Shown piece by piece: positions 54,184-62,800 of a stretch of DNA of 64,000 nt. Made by a program: the position numbers and the translations under genes. Each line of letters starts with the position of its first letter. The first letter of the stretch is position 1. The notes under the pieces were generated by a model that made no database searches, was not told the origin of the DNA, and saw only the letters and a program-made list of their open reading frames with translations. Source of the DNA: Pseudomonadota bacterium (lineage in GTDB: Bacteria; Pseudomonadota; Gammaproteobacteria; Burkholderiales; Rhodocyclaceae); the NCBI GenBank assembly GCA_018261905.1, contig JAGTRU010000007.1:60249-124248 (forward strand), in the 5' to 3' direction.

Positions 54184-54542
54184 GCATATTCGGTTTCAAT
54201 CTGCCGGTACTCTGGCAGACCGTGATCCTGCTCGGGCTGTCCAACGTCTTCATGACCTTCGCCTGGTATGCCCATCTGAAGAACCTGCAGGAAAAGCCGT
54301 GGTGGATCGCCGCGCTGTTTTCCTGGGGCATCGCCCTGTTCGAATACCTGATCCAGGTACCGGCCAACCGCCTCGGCAATACCGAGATGAACCTCGGCCA
54401 GCTCAAGATCCTGCAGGAAGTCATCACCCTGGCCGTGTTTGTGCCTTTCGTCGTTTTTTACATGGATCAGCCGCTGAAGCTTGACTACCTATGGGCTGCC
54501 CTGTGTATCCTAGGCGCTGTCTATTTTGTCTTCAGGACTTGA
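54180..54542 (+). CDS. DUF486/DMT-like small membrane protein
   Basis: 120 residues from a GTG at 54180 overlapping the folK stop. Four hydrophobic helices, including VILLGLSNVFMTFAWYAHLK and ALFSWGIALFEYLIQVPANR, with QLKILQEVITLAVFVPFVVF and LWAALCILGAVYFVFRT, match the DUF486 family related to small drug/metabolite transporters. Substrate unknown. It is embedded in the folK-panB operon. Confidence 0.85.
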   Translation: MSIFGFNLPVLWQTVILLGLSNVFMTFAWYAHLKNLQEKPWWIAALFSWGIALFEYLIQVPANRLGNTEMNLGQLKILQEVITLAVFVPFVVFYMDQPLKLDYLWAALCILGAVYFVFRT

Positions 54543-55361
54543 ATGTCAGCCCAAACCACTACCCGCCGCCTGACCCAGACCGACCTCGCCAAGCTCTACC
54601 AGGCCGGCGAAAAGGTCGCCATGTTCACCTGCTATGACGCCAGCTTCGCCCGCCTGCTCGACGGCGCGGCCGTCGACTCGCTGTTGATCGGCGACTCGCT
54701 GGGCAACGTCATCCAGGGCCATGACACGACGTTGCCGGTCACCGTCGCCGACATCGCCTACCATACCGCCGCCGTCAAGCGCGGCAGCGACCGCCCCTTC
54801 ATCATTGCCGACATGCCCTTCGGCAGCTACCAGGAATCGCCGGCCCAGGCCTTCCACAATGCCGTGACGCTGATGGCGGCCGGTGCCCAGATGGTCAAAC
54901 TGGAAGGCGGCCGCGAGATGGCATCGACGGTCGAGTTCCTGGTCCAGCGCGGCATCCCGGTCTGCGGCCATCTCGGCCTGACACCGCAGTCGGTGCATGC
55001 TCTGGGCGGCTACAAGGTGCAGGGCAAGGGCGAAGCGGCCGCCCGCCGCCTGCAGGATGACGCCCAGTTCCTGCAGGGGGCCGGCGCCACGATGCTCGTT
55101 CTCGAAGCCATTCCGGCCCCGCTCGCCGCCGAAATCACCGCCGGCCTGAGCATCATCACCATCGGCATCGGCGCCGGCCGCGACTGCTCCGGCCAGGTCC
55201 TGGTGCTGCACGACGCTTTCGACATCCCGCCGGGCAAGAAGGCCAAATTTGTCCGCAATTTCATGGCCGGCGCCAGCAGCCTCGCCGAGGCCGCCGGCCG
55301 TGCCGTCGCTGCCATCAAGGACGGCAGCTACCCGGCCCCGGAACATACTTACGCCAGTTGA
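54543..55361 (+). CDS. panB: Ketopantoate hydroxymethyltransferase
   Basis: 272 residues, first step of pantothenate synthesis. Motifs are [80 protein letters not shown] and [20 protein letters not shown]. The ATG directly follows the previous stop. panC lies 93 bases downstream across a hairpin. Confidence 0.97.
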   Translation: MSAQTTTRRLTQTDLAKLYQAGEKVAMFTCYDASFARLLDGAAVDSLLIGDSLGNVIQGHDTTLPVTVADIAYHTAAVKRGSDRPFIIADMPFGSYQESPAQAFHNAVTLMAAGAQMVKLEGGREMASTVEFLVQRGIPVCGHLGLTPQSVHALGGYKVQGKGEAAARRLQDDAQFLQGAGATMLVLEAIPAPLAAEITAGLSIITIGIGAGRDCSGQVLVLHDAFDIPPGKKAKFVRNFMAGASSLAEAAGRAVAAIKDGSYPAPEHTYAS

Positions 55362-55379
55362 AACGTAAATATCTTCGTC

Positions 55380-55424
55380 GCCGATGGCGCTGAGTTTCGC
55401 AGCTAGAAAACCGGCGCCATCGGC
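55380..55424 (+). terminator. Hairpin between panB and panC
   Basis: GCCGATGGCGC (55380-55390) pairs with GCGCCATCGGC (55414-55424) over 11 bp with a 23-base loop. There is no T-run after it, so it may be an mRNA processing or attenuation hairpin and not a terminator. Confidence 0.45.
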
Positions 55425-55454
55425 ATCATCTGCGCCAACAACACCACTCCTCTC

Positions 55455-56279
55455 ATGCAAATCCATTCCCGTATTTCCGAGCTGCGCAGCGCGCTGATCA
55501 ACCGCGGCCGCGTCGTTTTCGTACCGACCATGGGCAACCTGCACGCCGGCCACATCAGCCTGATGAGCCAGGCGCGGGCCCACGGCGACACCGTGGTCGC
55601 CAGTATTTTCGTCAATCGCCTGCAATTCGGCCCGCACGAAGATTTCGACAATTATCCCCGGACCTTCCAGGCCGACTGCGACAAGCTGGCCGCGGCCGGC
55701 GTCGATGTGCTGTTCGCGCCGACCGAGGCCGATCTCTACCCCGAAGCGCAGGAATACGTCGTCGAACCGCCGGCCATCCAGCACGAGCTCGACGGCGAAT
55801 TCCGGCCCGGCCATTTCCGCGGCGTCGCCACCGTCGTCCTCAAACTGTTCAACATCGTCCAGCCGCAGGCCGCGCTGTTCGGCAAGAAGGATTACCAGCA
55901 ACTGATGGTCATCCGCAACATGGCCCGCCAACTGGCCCTGCCGATCGACATCCTCGGCGGCGCAACGGTGCGCGCCGAAGATGGCCTCGCCCTCTCTTCG
56001 CGCAACGGCTACCTGACACCCGAACAACGGAGCGAAGCGCCCCGCCTCTACCGCGAACTGAACAAGATTCGCGACGCCATCCGCAGCGGCGCCACCGACC
56101 TCGCCGCCCTCGAACGGGCGGCCATCGCGTCGCTGAGCGAGGCCGGCTGGCAGACCGATTATGTTGCGGTAAGACAACAATCAGATCTTTCCATGCCGAA
56201 AGACCTAACCGCACCGATGCTCGCTCTTGCCGCCAGCCGCCTCGGCAAGACGCGGCTGATCGACAACATCGAGATTTGA
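55455..56279 (+). CDS. panC: Pantothenate synthetase
   Basis: 274 residues. Condenses pantoate and beta-alanine using ATP. Motifs: [20 protein letters not shown] (with the HIGH-like site), [40 protein letters not shown] and [20 protein letters not shown]. An asparagine or proline commonly found at FVNPxQF is Arg here (FVNRLQF), an unusual but conservative change. Followed by panD after 88 bases. Confidence 0.96.
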   Translation: MQIHSRISELRSALINRGRVVFVPTMGNLHAGHISLMSQARAHGDTVVASIFVNRLQFGPHEDFDNYPRTFQADCDKLAAAGVDVLFAPTEADLYPEAQEYVVEPPAIQHELDGEFRPGHFRGVATVVLKLFNIVQPQAALFGKKDYQQLMVIRNMARQLALPIDILGGATVRAEDGLALSSRNGYLTPEQRSEAPRLYRELNKIRDAIRSGATDLAALERAAIASLSEAGWQTDYVAVRQQSDLSMPKDLTAPMLALAASRLGKTRLIDNIEI

Positions 56280-56367
56280 CGCCACTTTCCGGGGTGCCAA
56301 AAGACCGTTGACAGAGGTTCTGTAGGGGCTACAATTCGCATCCCCCAACCTTTGGATGAGTGAATCC

Positions 56368-56751
56368 ATGCAGAGAACAATGCTGAAATCCAAATTGCAT
56401 CGCGTGACCGCAACCCACGCCGACCTGCAATACGAGGGTTCCTGCGCCATTGACGAAGACCTGCTTGAAGCTGCCAATATCAAGGAATACGAACAGATCG
56501 ACATCTGGAACGTAAATAACGGCGAACGTTTCACCACCTACGCCATCCGTGCCGAGCGTGGTTCAGGGGTCATCTCCGTCAACGGTTCAGCAGCCCGTCG
56601 CGCCGCCCCGGGTGACATCATGATCATCGCCACCTTCGCGATTTACAACGAGATCGAACTGGCCAAACACGAGCCATCGCTGATCTATGTCGATTCGCAA
56701 AACCGTATTACCCGTCGGGGGCACAAGATTCCGACCCAGGCCGCCGCCTGA
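56368..56751 (+). CDS. panD: Aspartate 1-decarboxylase
   Basis: 127 residues from ATG 56368 (another ATG at 56356 in frame). Supplies beta-alanine for pantothenate. It is a pyruvoyl enzyme, and the self-cleavage site G24-S25 is visible in [11 protein letters not shown]. The rest matches Pan[21 protein letters not shown] and [12 protein letters not shown]. It completes a panB-panC-panD block and ends with a good terminator. Confidence 0.97.
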   Translation: MQRTMLKSKLHRVTATHADLQYEGSCAIDEDLLEAANIKEYEQIDIWNVNNGERFTTYAIRAERGSGVISVNGSAARRAAPGDIMIIATFAIYNEIELAKHEPSLIYVDSQNRITRRGHKIPTQAAA

Positions 56752-56772
56752 TCCACCGGCTTCCGCCCAATG

Positions 56773-56796
56773 AAAACCCGCCTTTCGGCGGGTTTT
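56773..56796 (+). terminator. Rho-independent terminator after panD
   Basis: AAAACCCGCC, loop TTTC, GGCGGGTTTT, followed by CTTTTTTCT. Strong intrinsic terminator 22 bases after the panD stop. Confidence 0.92.
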
Positions 56797-56848
56797 CTTT
56801 TTTCTGTACAATGCTTTCACAAAAATTCACAAATGTTGGAGACAAATC

Positions 56849-57349
56849 ATGGATGTTGTATTCGCCAAGACCCCGCAGGGGCAGGCTGAAATCACCAGCA
56901 AGGCCGGCGGCCTGACGCCGCGCGTCCGGCGGGTGCTGATTTTCGTGGACGGCAAGCGCTCGGTCGACGAATTGCGCGGCATGTTGCAGGCCGACGATCT
57001 GCAGCACACGCTGGGCCTGCTCGAAGAGGCAGGCTATATCGAAGTGGCCAGCGCAGCCGGGGCGCCCTTGGCGGCGACTCTCCCCCTGCCCTCGATCACC
57101 GCCTTCCGCGAGTTGCCGGCCAAGCCGGACCCGATGCACCAGCAGCAGGCCCGCAATTTCATGATGAACACGCTCAATGCCTTCGTCGGCTCGCTCGGCG
57201 CCAGCTCCCTGCTCGACCGCATCGAAGCGGCCGACGGCCACCACGGCCTGCGTGCCCTCTACGACGAGTGGTATCACAGCATTGTGATGTCGCGGGAAGG
57301 CAAGCGCGAGGCGGAAACGCTGCGCGGCAAGCTGCTGCTGGTCATCTAG
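56849..57349 (+). CDS. Conserved protein of unknown function
   Basis: 166 residues, soluble. The N-terminal part (LTPRVRRVLIFVDGKRSVDE and LEEAGYIEVAS) reads as a small winged-helix-like fold; the second half is helical (FMMNTLNAFVGSLGASSLLD). There is no recognised family name. A GGAGAC sequence lies before the ATG. It is flanked by the panD terminator and converges on the NYN gene. Confidence 0.75.
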   Translation: MDVVFAKTPQGQAEITSKAGGLTPRVRRVLIFVDGKRSVDELRGMLQADDLQHTLGLLEEAGYIEVASAAGAPLAATLPLPSITAFRELPAKPDPMHQQQARNFMMNTLNAFVGSLGASSLLDRIEAADGHHGLRALYDEWYHSIVMSREGKREAETLRGKLLLVI

Positions 57350-57385
57350 CAAAAACCGGGGCAGCCCGCGCTGCCCCGAGGCGGC

Positions 57386-58732
57386 TCAGGACTCCTCGCT
57401 GGCCTTGGCCTTCGGTTTGCGGGCGCGCGGCGTCCGGGCCGGCCGTTTGTCCTTGGCCGCCTTCTTTTCCTTGCCCTTGACCTGGCTCACCGGCTCGGCC
57501 GGCACGTCGCTGGCCACCGGCAGCGTCGCGCTTTGCTCGACCTCGACCGGCGCCACTGCTTCGGCCGCCTTGCGCGGCCGCCGTCCGCCGCGCCGCGGCT
57601 GGCTTTCGCTGGCGGCCGCGAGGTCGGCCGGCGGCGTCACCGGCGACTCGTCAATAGCCGGCACGACAGCCGCCTCGAGCGACGGCGCAGCGACAACAAG
57701 CGGCGTCTCGACGAGCTGTTCCGGCGTTTCCGCAATCGGCGGCGTCTCATGGACTGCCTTGTCGCCGGCCGGGCGCTCCTTGCCACTGCGCGAACGCCGC
57801 ATTCCCCGCCGCCGACCGTTGCCGACGGGACCTTCCGGCTCGAGCGACGGACTCGGCGGAGTGGCTTCGCTCAGCTCGGGCACGACCTGTTCCGGCACGG
57901 CCTCGCCATCGACCGGCAGCGGACGCGCCGGCGCCCGGAAGACATAGGCCCCCTTGTCGTCGCGCCCGAAACCGAGGAGGCCACGATTTGCCGCCTCTTC
58001 CAGCAGGTTGCCGAAAGAGCGGAAGCCATAATAATTTTCGTTGAATCCCGGATTGCGCCGCTTGACCACTTCCTTCAGCACCGACGCCCAGATCCGGTCG
58101 CTTTCGCCACGATCGGCGATGAGGTCGACAAAGGTGGTGGACACGATATCGACCGCCTTGCTCTTGCGCTCTTCCTGCTTTTCGCTGCGCTTGGCTTCTT
58201 CTTCCGGCGAGCGTTTCTCGCGCTCGCGGCGCTGGCCACCGCGGCTGGAATCGCGGTCGCGGACCAAGTCGTCGTAGTAGATGAATTCATCGCAATTGGT
58301 GACCAGCAGGTCGGAACAGGATTGCTTGACGCCGACGCCGATGACCCGCTTGGCGTTCTCGCGCAACTTGGAAACCAGCGGCGAGAAATCGGAATCGCCG
58401 GAAATGATCACGAAGGTATCGACGTGCGCCTTGGTGTAACAGAGGTCGAGCGCATCGACGACCATCCGGATGTCCGCCGAATTCTTGCCGGACTGGCGGA
58501 CATGCGGGATTTCGATCAGTTCGAAATTGGCTTCGTGCATGGCAGCCTTGAAACCCTTGTAGCGATCCCAGTCGCAATAGGCTTTCTTGACGACGATGCT
58601 ACCCTTGGCCAGCAAGCGCTCGAGGACCGGACGGATATCGAACTTTTCGTACTGGGCATCGCGCACGCCGAGGGCGACATTTTCGAAATCGCAAAAAAGC
58701 GCCATGCTGACGTTATCGTTGGGTGCGGCCAT
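57386..58732 (-). CDS. NYN-domain ribonuclease-like protein with OST-HTH/LOTUS domain
   Basis: 448 residues. The N-terminal NYN (PIN-like) fold has acidic residues in ALFCDFENVALGVRDAQ, DIRMVVDALDLCYTKAHVDT and FVIISGDSDFSPLVSKLREN. A charged linker is followed by a LOTUS domain (about 205-270: DRIWASVLKEVVKRRNPGFN). The last 170 residues are Ala/Pro/Lys-Arg-rich and unstructured. Such proteins bind and perhaps cleave RNA; the exact target is unknown. Confidence 0.9.
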   Translation of the reverse strand: MAAPNDNVSMALFCDFENVALGVRDAQYEKFDIRPVLERLLAKGSIVVKKAYCDWDRYKGFKAAMHEANFELIEIPHVRQSGKNSADIRMVVDALDLCYTKAHVDTFVIISGDSDFSPLVSKLRENAKRVIGVGVKQSCSDLLVTNCDEFIYYDDLVRDRDSSRGGQRREREKRSPEEEAKRSEKQEERKSKAVDIVSTTFVDLIADRGESDRIWASVLKEVVKRRNPGFNENYYGFRSFGNLLEEAANRGLLGFGRDDKGAYVFRAPARPLPVDGEAVPEQVVPELSEATPPSPSLEPEGPVGNGRRRGMRRSRSGKERPAGDKAVHETPPIAETPEQLVETPLVVAAPSLEAAVVPAIDESPVTPPADLAAASESQPRRGGRRPRKAAEAVAPVEVEQSATLPVASDVPAEPVSQVKGKEKKAAKDKRPARTPRARKPKAKASEES

Positions 58733-58861
58733 AGAATTGATCCAAAGAGAGGGTGGCCGAGTATACCGCGAGCGCCGGCCCGCCAGCGTCGTCGCCGATC
58801 AGTATTGCGCTCCCCGGCCGCCGATGACACCATCCCGCTCTCGCCCCCCTGCCCAGCCACG

Positions 58862-59554
58862 ATGCCCCTTCCCCAGATCAACAGCGCCGCCCTGCTCGCC
58901 GACATTCCGCTGTTCAACGGGCTGGCGCCCGGGGAAATCGCCCGCCTCGCCCGTTCTTGCCGGGAAATCGAGCTCGGCAAGGGGGAAATCCTGTTTCACA
59001 AGGGGGACCCGTGCAACGGCTTTCATTTCGTTGTGCATGGCCAGATCAAGCTGGCCTTGACGTCGGCCCAAGGCAATGAAAAGGTGGTCGAGATCATTCG
59101 CCCGGGGCAAAGCTTCGGCGAAGCCATCATGTTCATGGACAAGTCGCATATCGTCTTCGCCCAGGCTCTCGCCGACTCGCACTTGCTGCATGTCGCCAAA
59201 AGCGGCATCAACGACGAACTCGAACGCGATCCCGGGCTGTGCCGCAAGATGCTGGCCGGCATGGCGAGGCGCCTGCACCAGTTGATGAACGATGTCGAAT
59301 CCTACTCGCTGCTTTCCGCCAGGCAGCGCGTCATCGGCTACCTGCTGCGCGAGGTGCCGGCCGAGCCCGAACACGATGGCGCGCGGGCGATCCGGCTGGC
59401 CAACAGCAAAGGTATCGTCGCCTCCCGCCTCAATCTGACCCAGGAACATTTCTCGCGCGTCCTGCATGGGTTGAGCGAACTGGGGCTGATTGTCATTGAT
59501 GGCCGGAAGATTCACATTCCCGACCTCGCCCGACTGCGCCAGTATCAGGACTGA
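58862..59554 (+). CDS. Crp/Fnr family transcriptional regulator
   Basis: 230 residues from ATG 58862. The cupin-like sensor domain starts LADIPLFNGLAPGEIARLAR and KGEILFHKGDPCNGFHFVVH, and a dimer helix leads to the helix-turn-helix (SKGIVASRLNLTQEHFSRVL). The FNR-type N-terminal cysteine cluster is absent, so it is not an FNR iron-sulfur sensor. It could be Dnr-like or respond to heme or nucleotides. A link to the nos genes 30 kb away is not visible in the sequence. Confidence 0.9.
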   Translation: MPLPQINSAALLADIPLFNGLAPGEIARLARSCREIELGKGEILFHKGDPCNGFHFVVHGQIKLALTSAQGNEKVVEIIRPGQSFGEAIMFMDKSHIVFAQALADSHLLHVAKSGINDELERDPGLCRKMLAGMARRLHQLMNDVESYSLLSARQRVIGYLLREVPAEPEHDGARAIRLANSKGIVASRLNLTQEHFSRVLHGLSELGLIVIDGRKIHIPDLARLRQYQD

Positions 59555-59601
59555 TCGCCCAGCGCCGCCAGCGAACTGCGGCCCTTTCACCCAGAAAACA
59601 C

Positions 59602-59746
59602 CATTGAACCGCAGAGACGCTGAGTAAAAACAAAGGCTTGTCCGGATGCTGCGGCAGACCTTTTGGGTGAGCCGCAAAACCCCAGCAAGCAACTGTTGTC
59701 ACGGTCTTCGCTGCGCCTTTGCGACTCTGCGGTAAGGTTCTTAGGT
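59602..59746. repeat. Dispersed palindromic repeat, copy 2
   Basis: Same element as at 32577-32668: CATTGAACCGCAGAGACGCT at the left, AAGCAACTGTTGTCACGGTC and CTCTGCGGTAAGGTTCTTAG at the right. Inverted ends ACCGCAGAG (59608-59616) and CTCTGCGGT (59725-59733). About 60 bases in the middle (near 59625-59685) are absent from copy 1. It lies between two genes. Confidence 0.7.
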
Positions 59747-59763
59747 TTCACTCCCCAGACGAC

Positions 59764-59787
59764 AAAATGCCCCCGCTGGGGCATTTT
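59764..59787. terminator. Terminator downstream of the RTX adhesin gene
   Basis: AAAATGCCCC and GGGGCATTTT around a CGCT core form a hairpin with A/T tracts on both sides, so it can work in both directions: for the minus-strand adhesin gene, which ends at 59839, and for the Crp/Fnr gene. Confidence 0.8.
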
Positions 59788-59838
59788 CTTGTTTGCCGGG
59801 TCTGGACCTTACCGCCCTTGCCCGCTCCAGACCGAGGA

Positions 59839-62800
59839 TTAATCGACTTTCAGCTTGCCATTGTTGATCATGGTTTGGATCAAGGTCGCATCGTCACCCG
59901 CCGTAACCCCATAGGTATTGTAGAGATCGACGCCGGTCAGCGTGATGCGTTCGTCTTCCGTGGCGGCGGCGTAGGTGCCGCCGGCAAAGCCGCCGCCGCT
60001 ACTGACGCGGATCACGGTATTGCTGCCGCTGGTGACGATGTCGATATAGTCGGTCAGCGAGCTGCCATGACCCAGCAACAAATCGCGCAGGTCGAGATAC
60101 TCGCCGGCCGTTGCCGTCGAGAAATCGGCCACCGTATCGCTAGCCGTCGTCCCCGCCGAACCAGCCGTTCCCTTGTCAGCCAGTTCCCAACGGAAGACGT
60201 CGGCCCCGGAACCGCCGGTCAACCCGTCGTTACCCGTGCCGCCGATCAGCAGATCGTTGCCGATCCCTCCATTCAGTGTGTCGTTACCGGCATTGCCGAC
60301 CAGCACATCGTTACCTTCGTTGCCCCTGATGGTCTCGGCCGAAGAGTCGCCGACCAGGATATTGTCGAGGCCGCTGCCGGTCAGCGTCGCGCTGTTGCGG
60401 GTATAAATCGTCGCCGTGGCGCTGGTCTGTTGGTTGCCGTCGGACGTCTCGTAAGAGAAGCTGCCGGCCGCCGTTGCCGTTCCACTGTTCGACGAACTCA
60501 CCACATCAACGACCTGCGACGAATTATGGGATGTCGCATTGCTCGCCGAGAAAATGCTCAACGGGTCATTTTCCGGGTCGCTGTCGTTCCACAGCAGCCA
60601 GCTATCCTTGATGGTCACGGCATACGGCGTGGTGCTCGTATCGACGCTGCCGCTGGCCACGATAATGCTCTCGTCGCGGGCCAGCGGCGCCGCGTTGTAG
60701 CCATTCAGGTTAATGGTCAGCGCGCCGCTAGAAGTATCGCCGTCGAAGTCGGTCAGGAGATAGCTGAAATTCTCCTGCGCCACGCTCGATGCCGCCGTGG
60801 TACTGAAGGTGTAGCCCCCGGTATCCATGTCGATGACGAAACTGCCGCCGACGGTAGTCAGGGTCAAAACGTGCGTTGCACTATCGAAGCTGTAAGCCGT
60901 CGTACCGGCGCCGGAACGGCTCAGGGTCGAACCGTCAAAGGTAAACACGTTGCTGCCGTAGGTGATCGATGCCAGATAGCCGCCATCCCCGCCAAAGCTG
61001 CCGGTCGACGACGTACCGGAGGTGATCGTGCCGCTGACGCTGCTGGTCACGGTGGCCGCCAGCGTGGCATTGAGCGTACTGAGATCGGAAACCACGGCCG
61101 AACTGCGGTCGGTCCCGGTGATTCCGTTGTAAGCCACCGGATCCATCGCCGTGGTCGTCACCCCCCCACCGATCCCGAAGGCGAAGGCATTGATCGCGTT
61201 GGTATTCAGGAAGTTTTGCCACAGCGTCTCTTCGGTGCCGCCGGAGGCCGTCGTCTGAATCCCGGCATCCCCACCGCCACTCAGGTTAAGGAAGGCATTG
61301 GCATTGCCGTCGCCATCATTGGGTTGGCCATCGGACAAGAAATAGAGCACGTTCTGGACATTGCTGCCGGTCAGCTTCCCGCTCGCGGCAAAGGAATCGA
61401 TGGCGGCAGCCAAGGCCGCATCGTAGTTGGTACCGCCCAAATTGGCCGACAGGGTATCGAGATAGAGCAGCGCGTTGGCGGCGGTCATCCAGCTACCATT
61501 GTTTGCCGTATTGCCAAATGTCACGATATTGACCATCACCTCGCCCAGGCTATCGTAGCCATCGATCACTTCCTTGATCGCCGCGATGGTTGCCGTGATC
61601 CGGGTCATCGCCGTATCCCCGGTCAATTGGGCCGAGTTATCCATGGAACCGGAAAGGTCGAGGACGATCGACAGATTGGTCGCGCTGGCCACGTCGCCGA
61701 CCTGCACGGTCGAGGTCACGGCAAGTGGAGAATCGTCGGCCACGGTGACGACCAGCGAACCGGTCGTCGTGGCGCTACCGTCGGTCGCTTGCACGCCAAA
61801 GGTGATGGTGCTGCTGTCCTCGGTCGAGGTGTTCGGCTGATCAATCCCCTTGGCCAGCGTCACGCTATAGTTGCCGTCATTGTCGATGGTCGCTCGGATC
61901 ACTTCGACCCCGCCAACTGAACCGACCAGGGTCGACGTCCCGCTGCCAGTCCAGGTCAGCGCCACCCCTCCCGAGGTAATGGTAGCGGTCGGGGCAAGCA
62001 GGCTGAGCGTCGGCGAACTATCGACATCGCTGACCGTAACAGTCCCGAAAGCCGTCGCCGAAACGGCAACACTCGGCGTTTCATTGATGCCGCCGGCCAA
62101 CGCTTCCTCGGAGACACTGGCCGTCGCGGAACCCACCACCGGCGCATCGTTTACCGCATCCACCGTCACCGTCCATGCCGTCGAGGTGCTGGCCGCATCG
62201 CCGGTCGCGATTTCCGTCGCCGTCGCCGTCGCCGTCAAGGAGAAGCTGCCGTTGTAATTGGGCGGCGGCGTAATGGTCAGCGTCGCCAGATTCCAGTTGC
62301 TGCCGCCGGCTACCGTTTCCGGATGATCCTCGTTCCAGATGACGAGCGACGTCGCGGTCGCGGTATAGCTCTTCGTACCGTCACTGATCACCGAGCCGAG
62401 CGGAATCCCGGAAATGGTCACGAGATGGCTTTCGGAATTGTCGGCCGTATCGGCGAAGGCCGCGCTCAAGGCCGACAGCTTGATGCTGGTATCTTCCTGA
62501 CCGCTGTTGAGCGACACCGGGTAGTAGCCGCCTTCAGCCGTCGTCGTGTTGGCGACAAAAGCCGAATGCTGGCCCTGCCCCGCGTCGACGTCGGCGATGC
62601 TGGTATAGAGCGCGAAATTGGCCGTAGACAAATTCTCGACGGCACCGCCGTCGACACTCAGGTTCAGGTCATAAGACCCCGGACCGCTGGTGTTGTAGGC
62701 AAACAGATCGATGGTGTAATAGCCGGAAACCGTCGGCGTGAAAGTGGTCGCCGTAAAGCTCCCGGCACTGCCTTCGCCCGCCCCGCCCCACTGGCCGGAA

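Noticed and set aside
59719..61920. Plus-strand open frame opposite the RTX adhesin
   Set aside because: Composition matches an antisense shadow of the repetitive adhesin gene.
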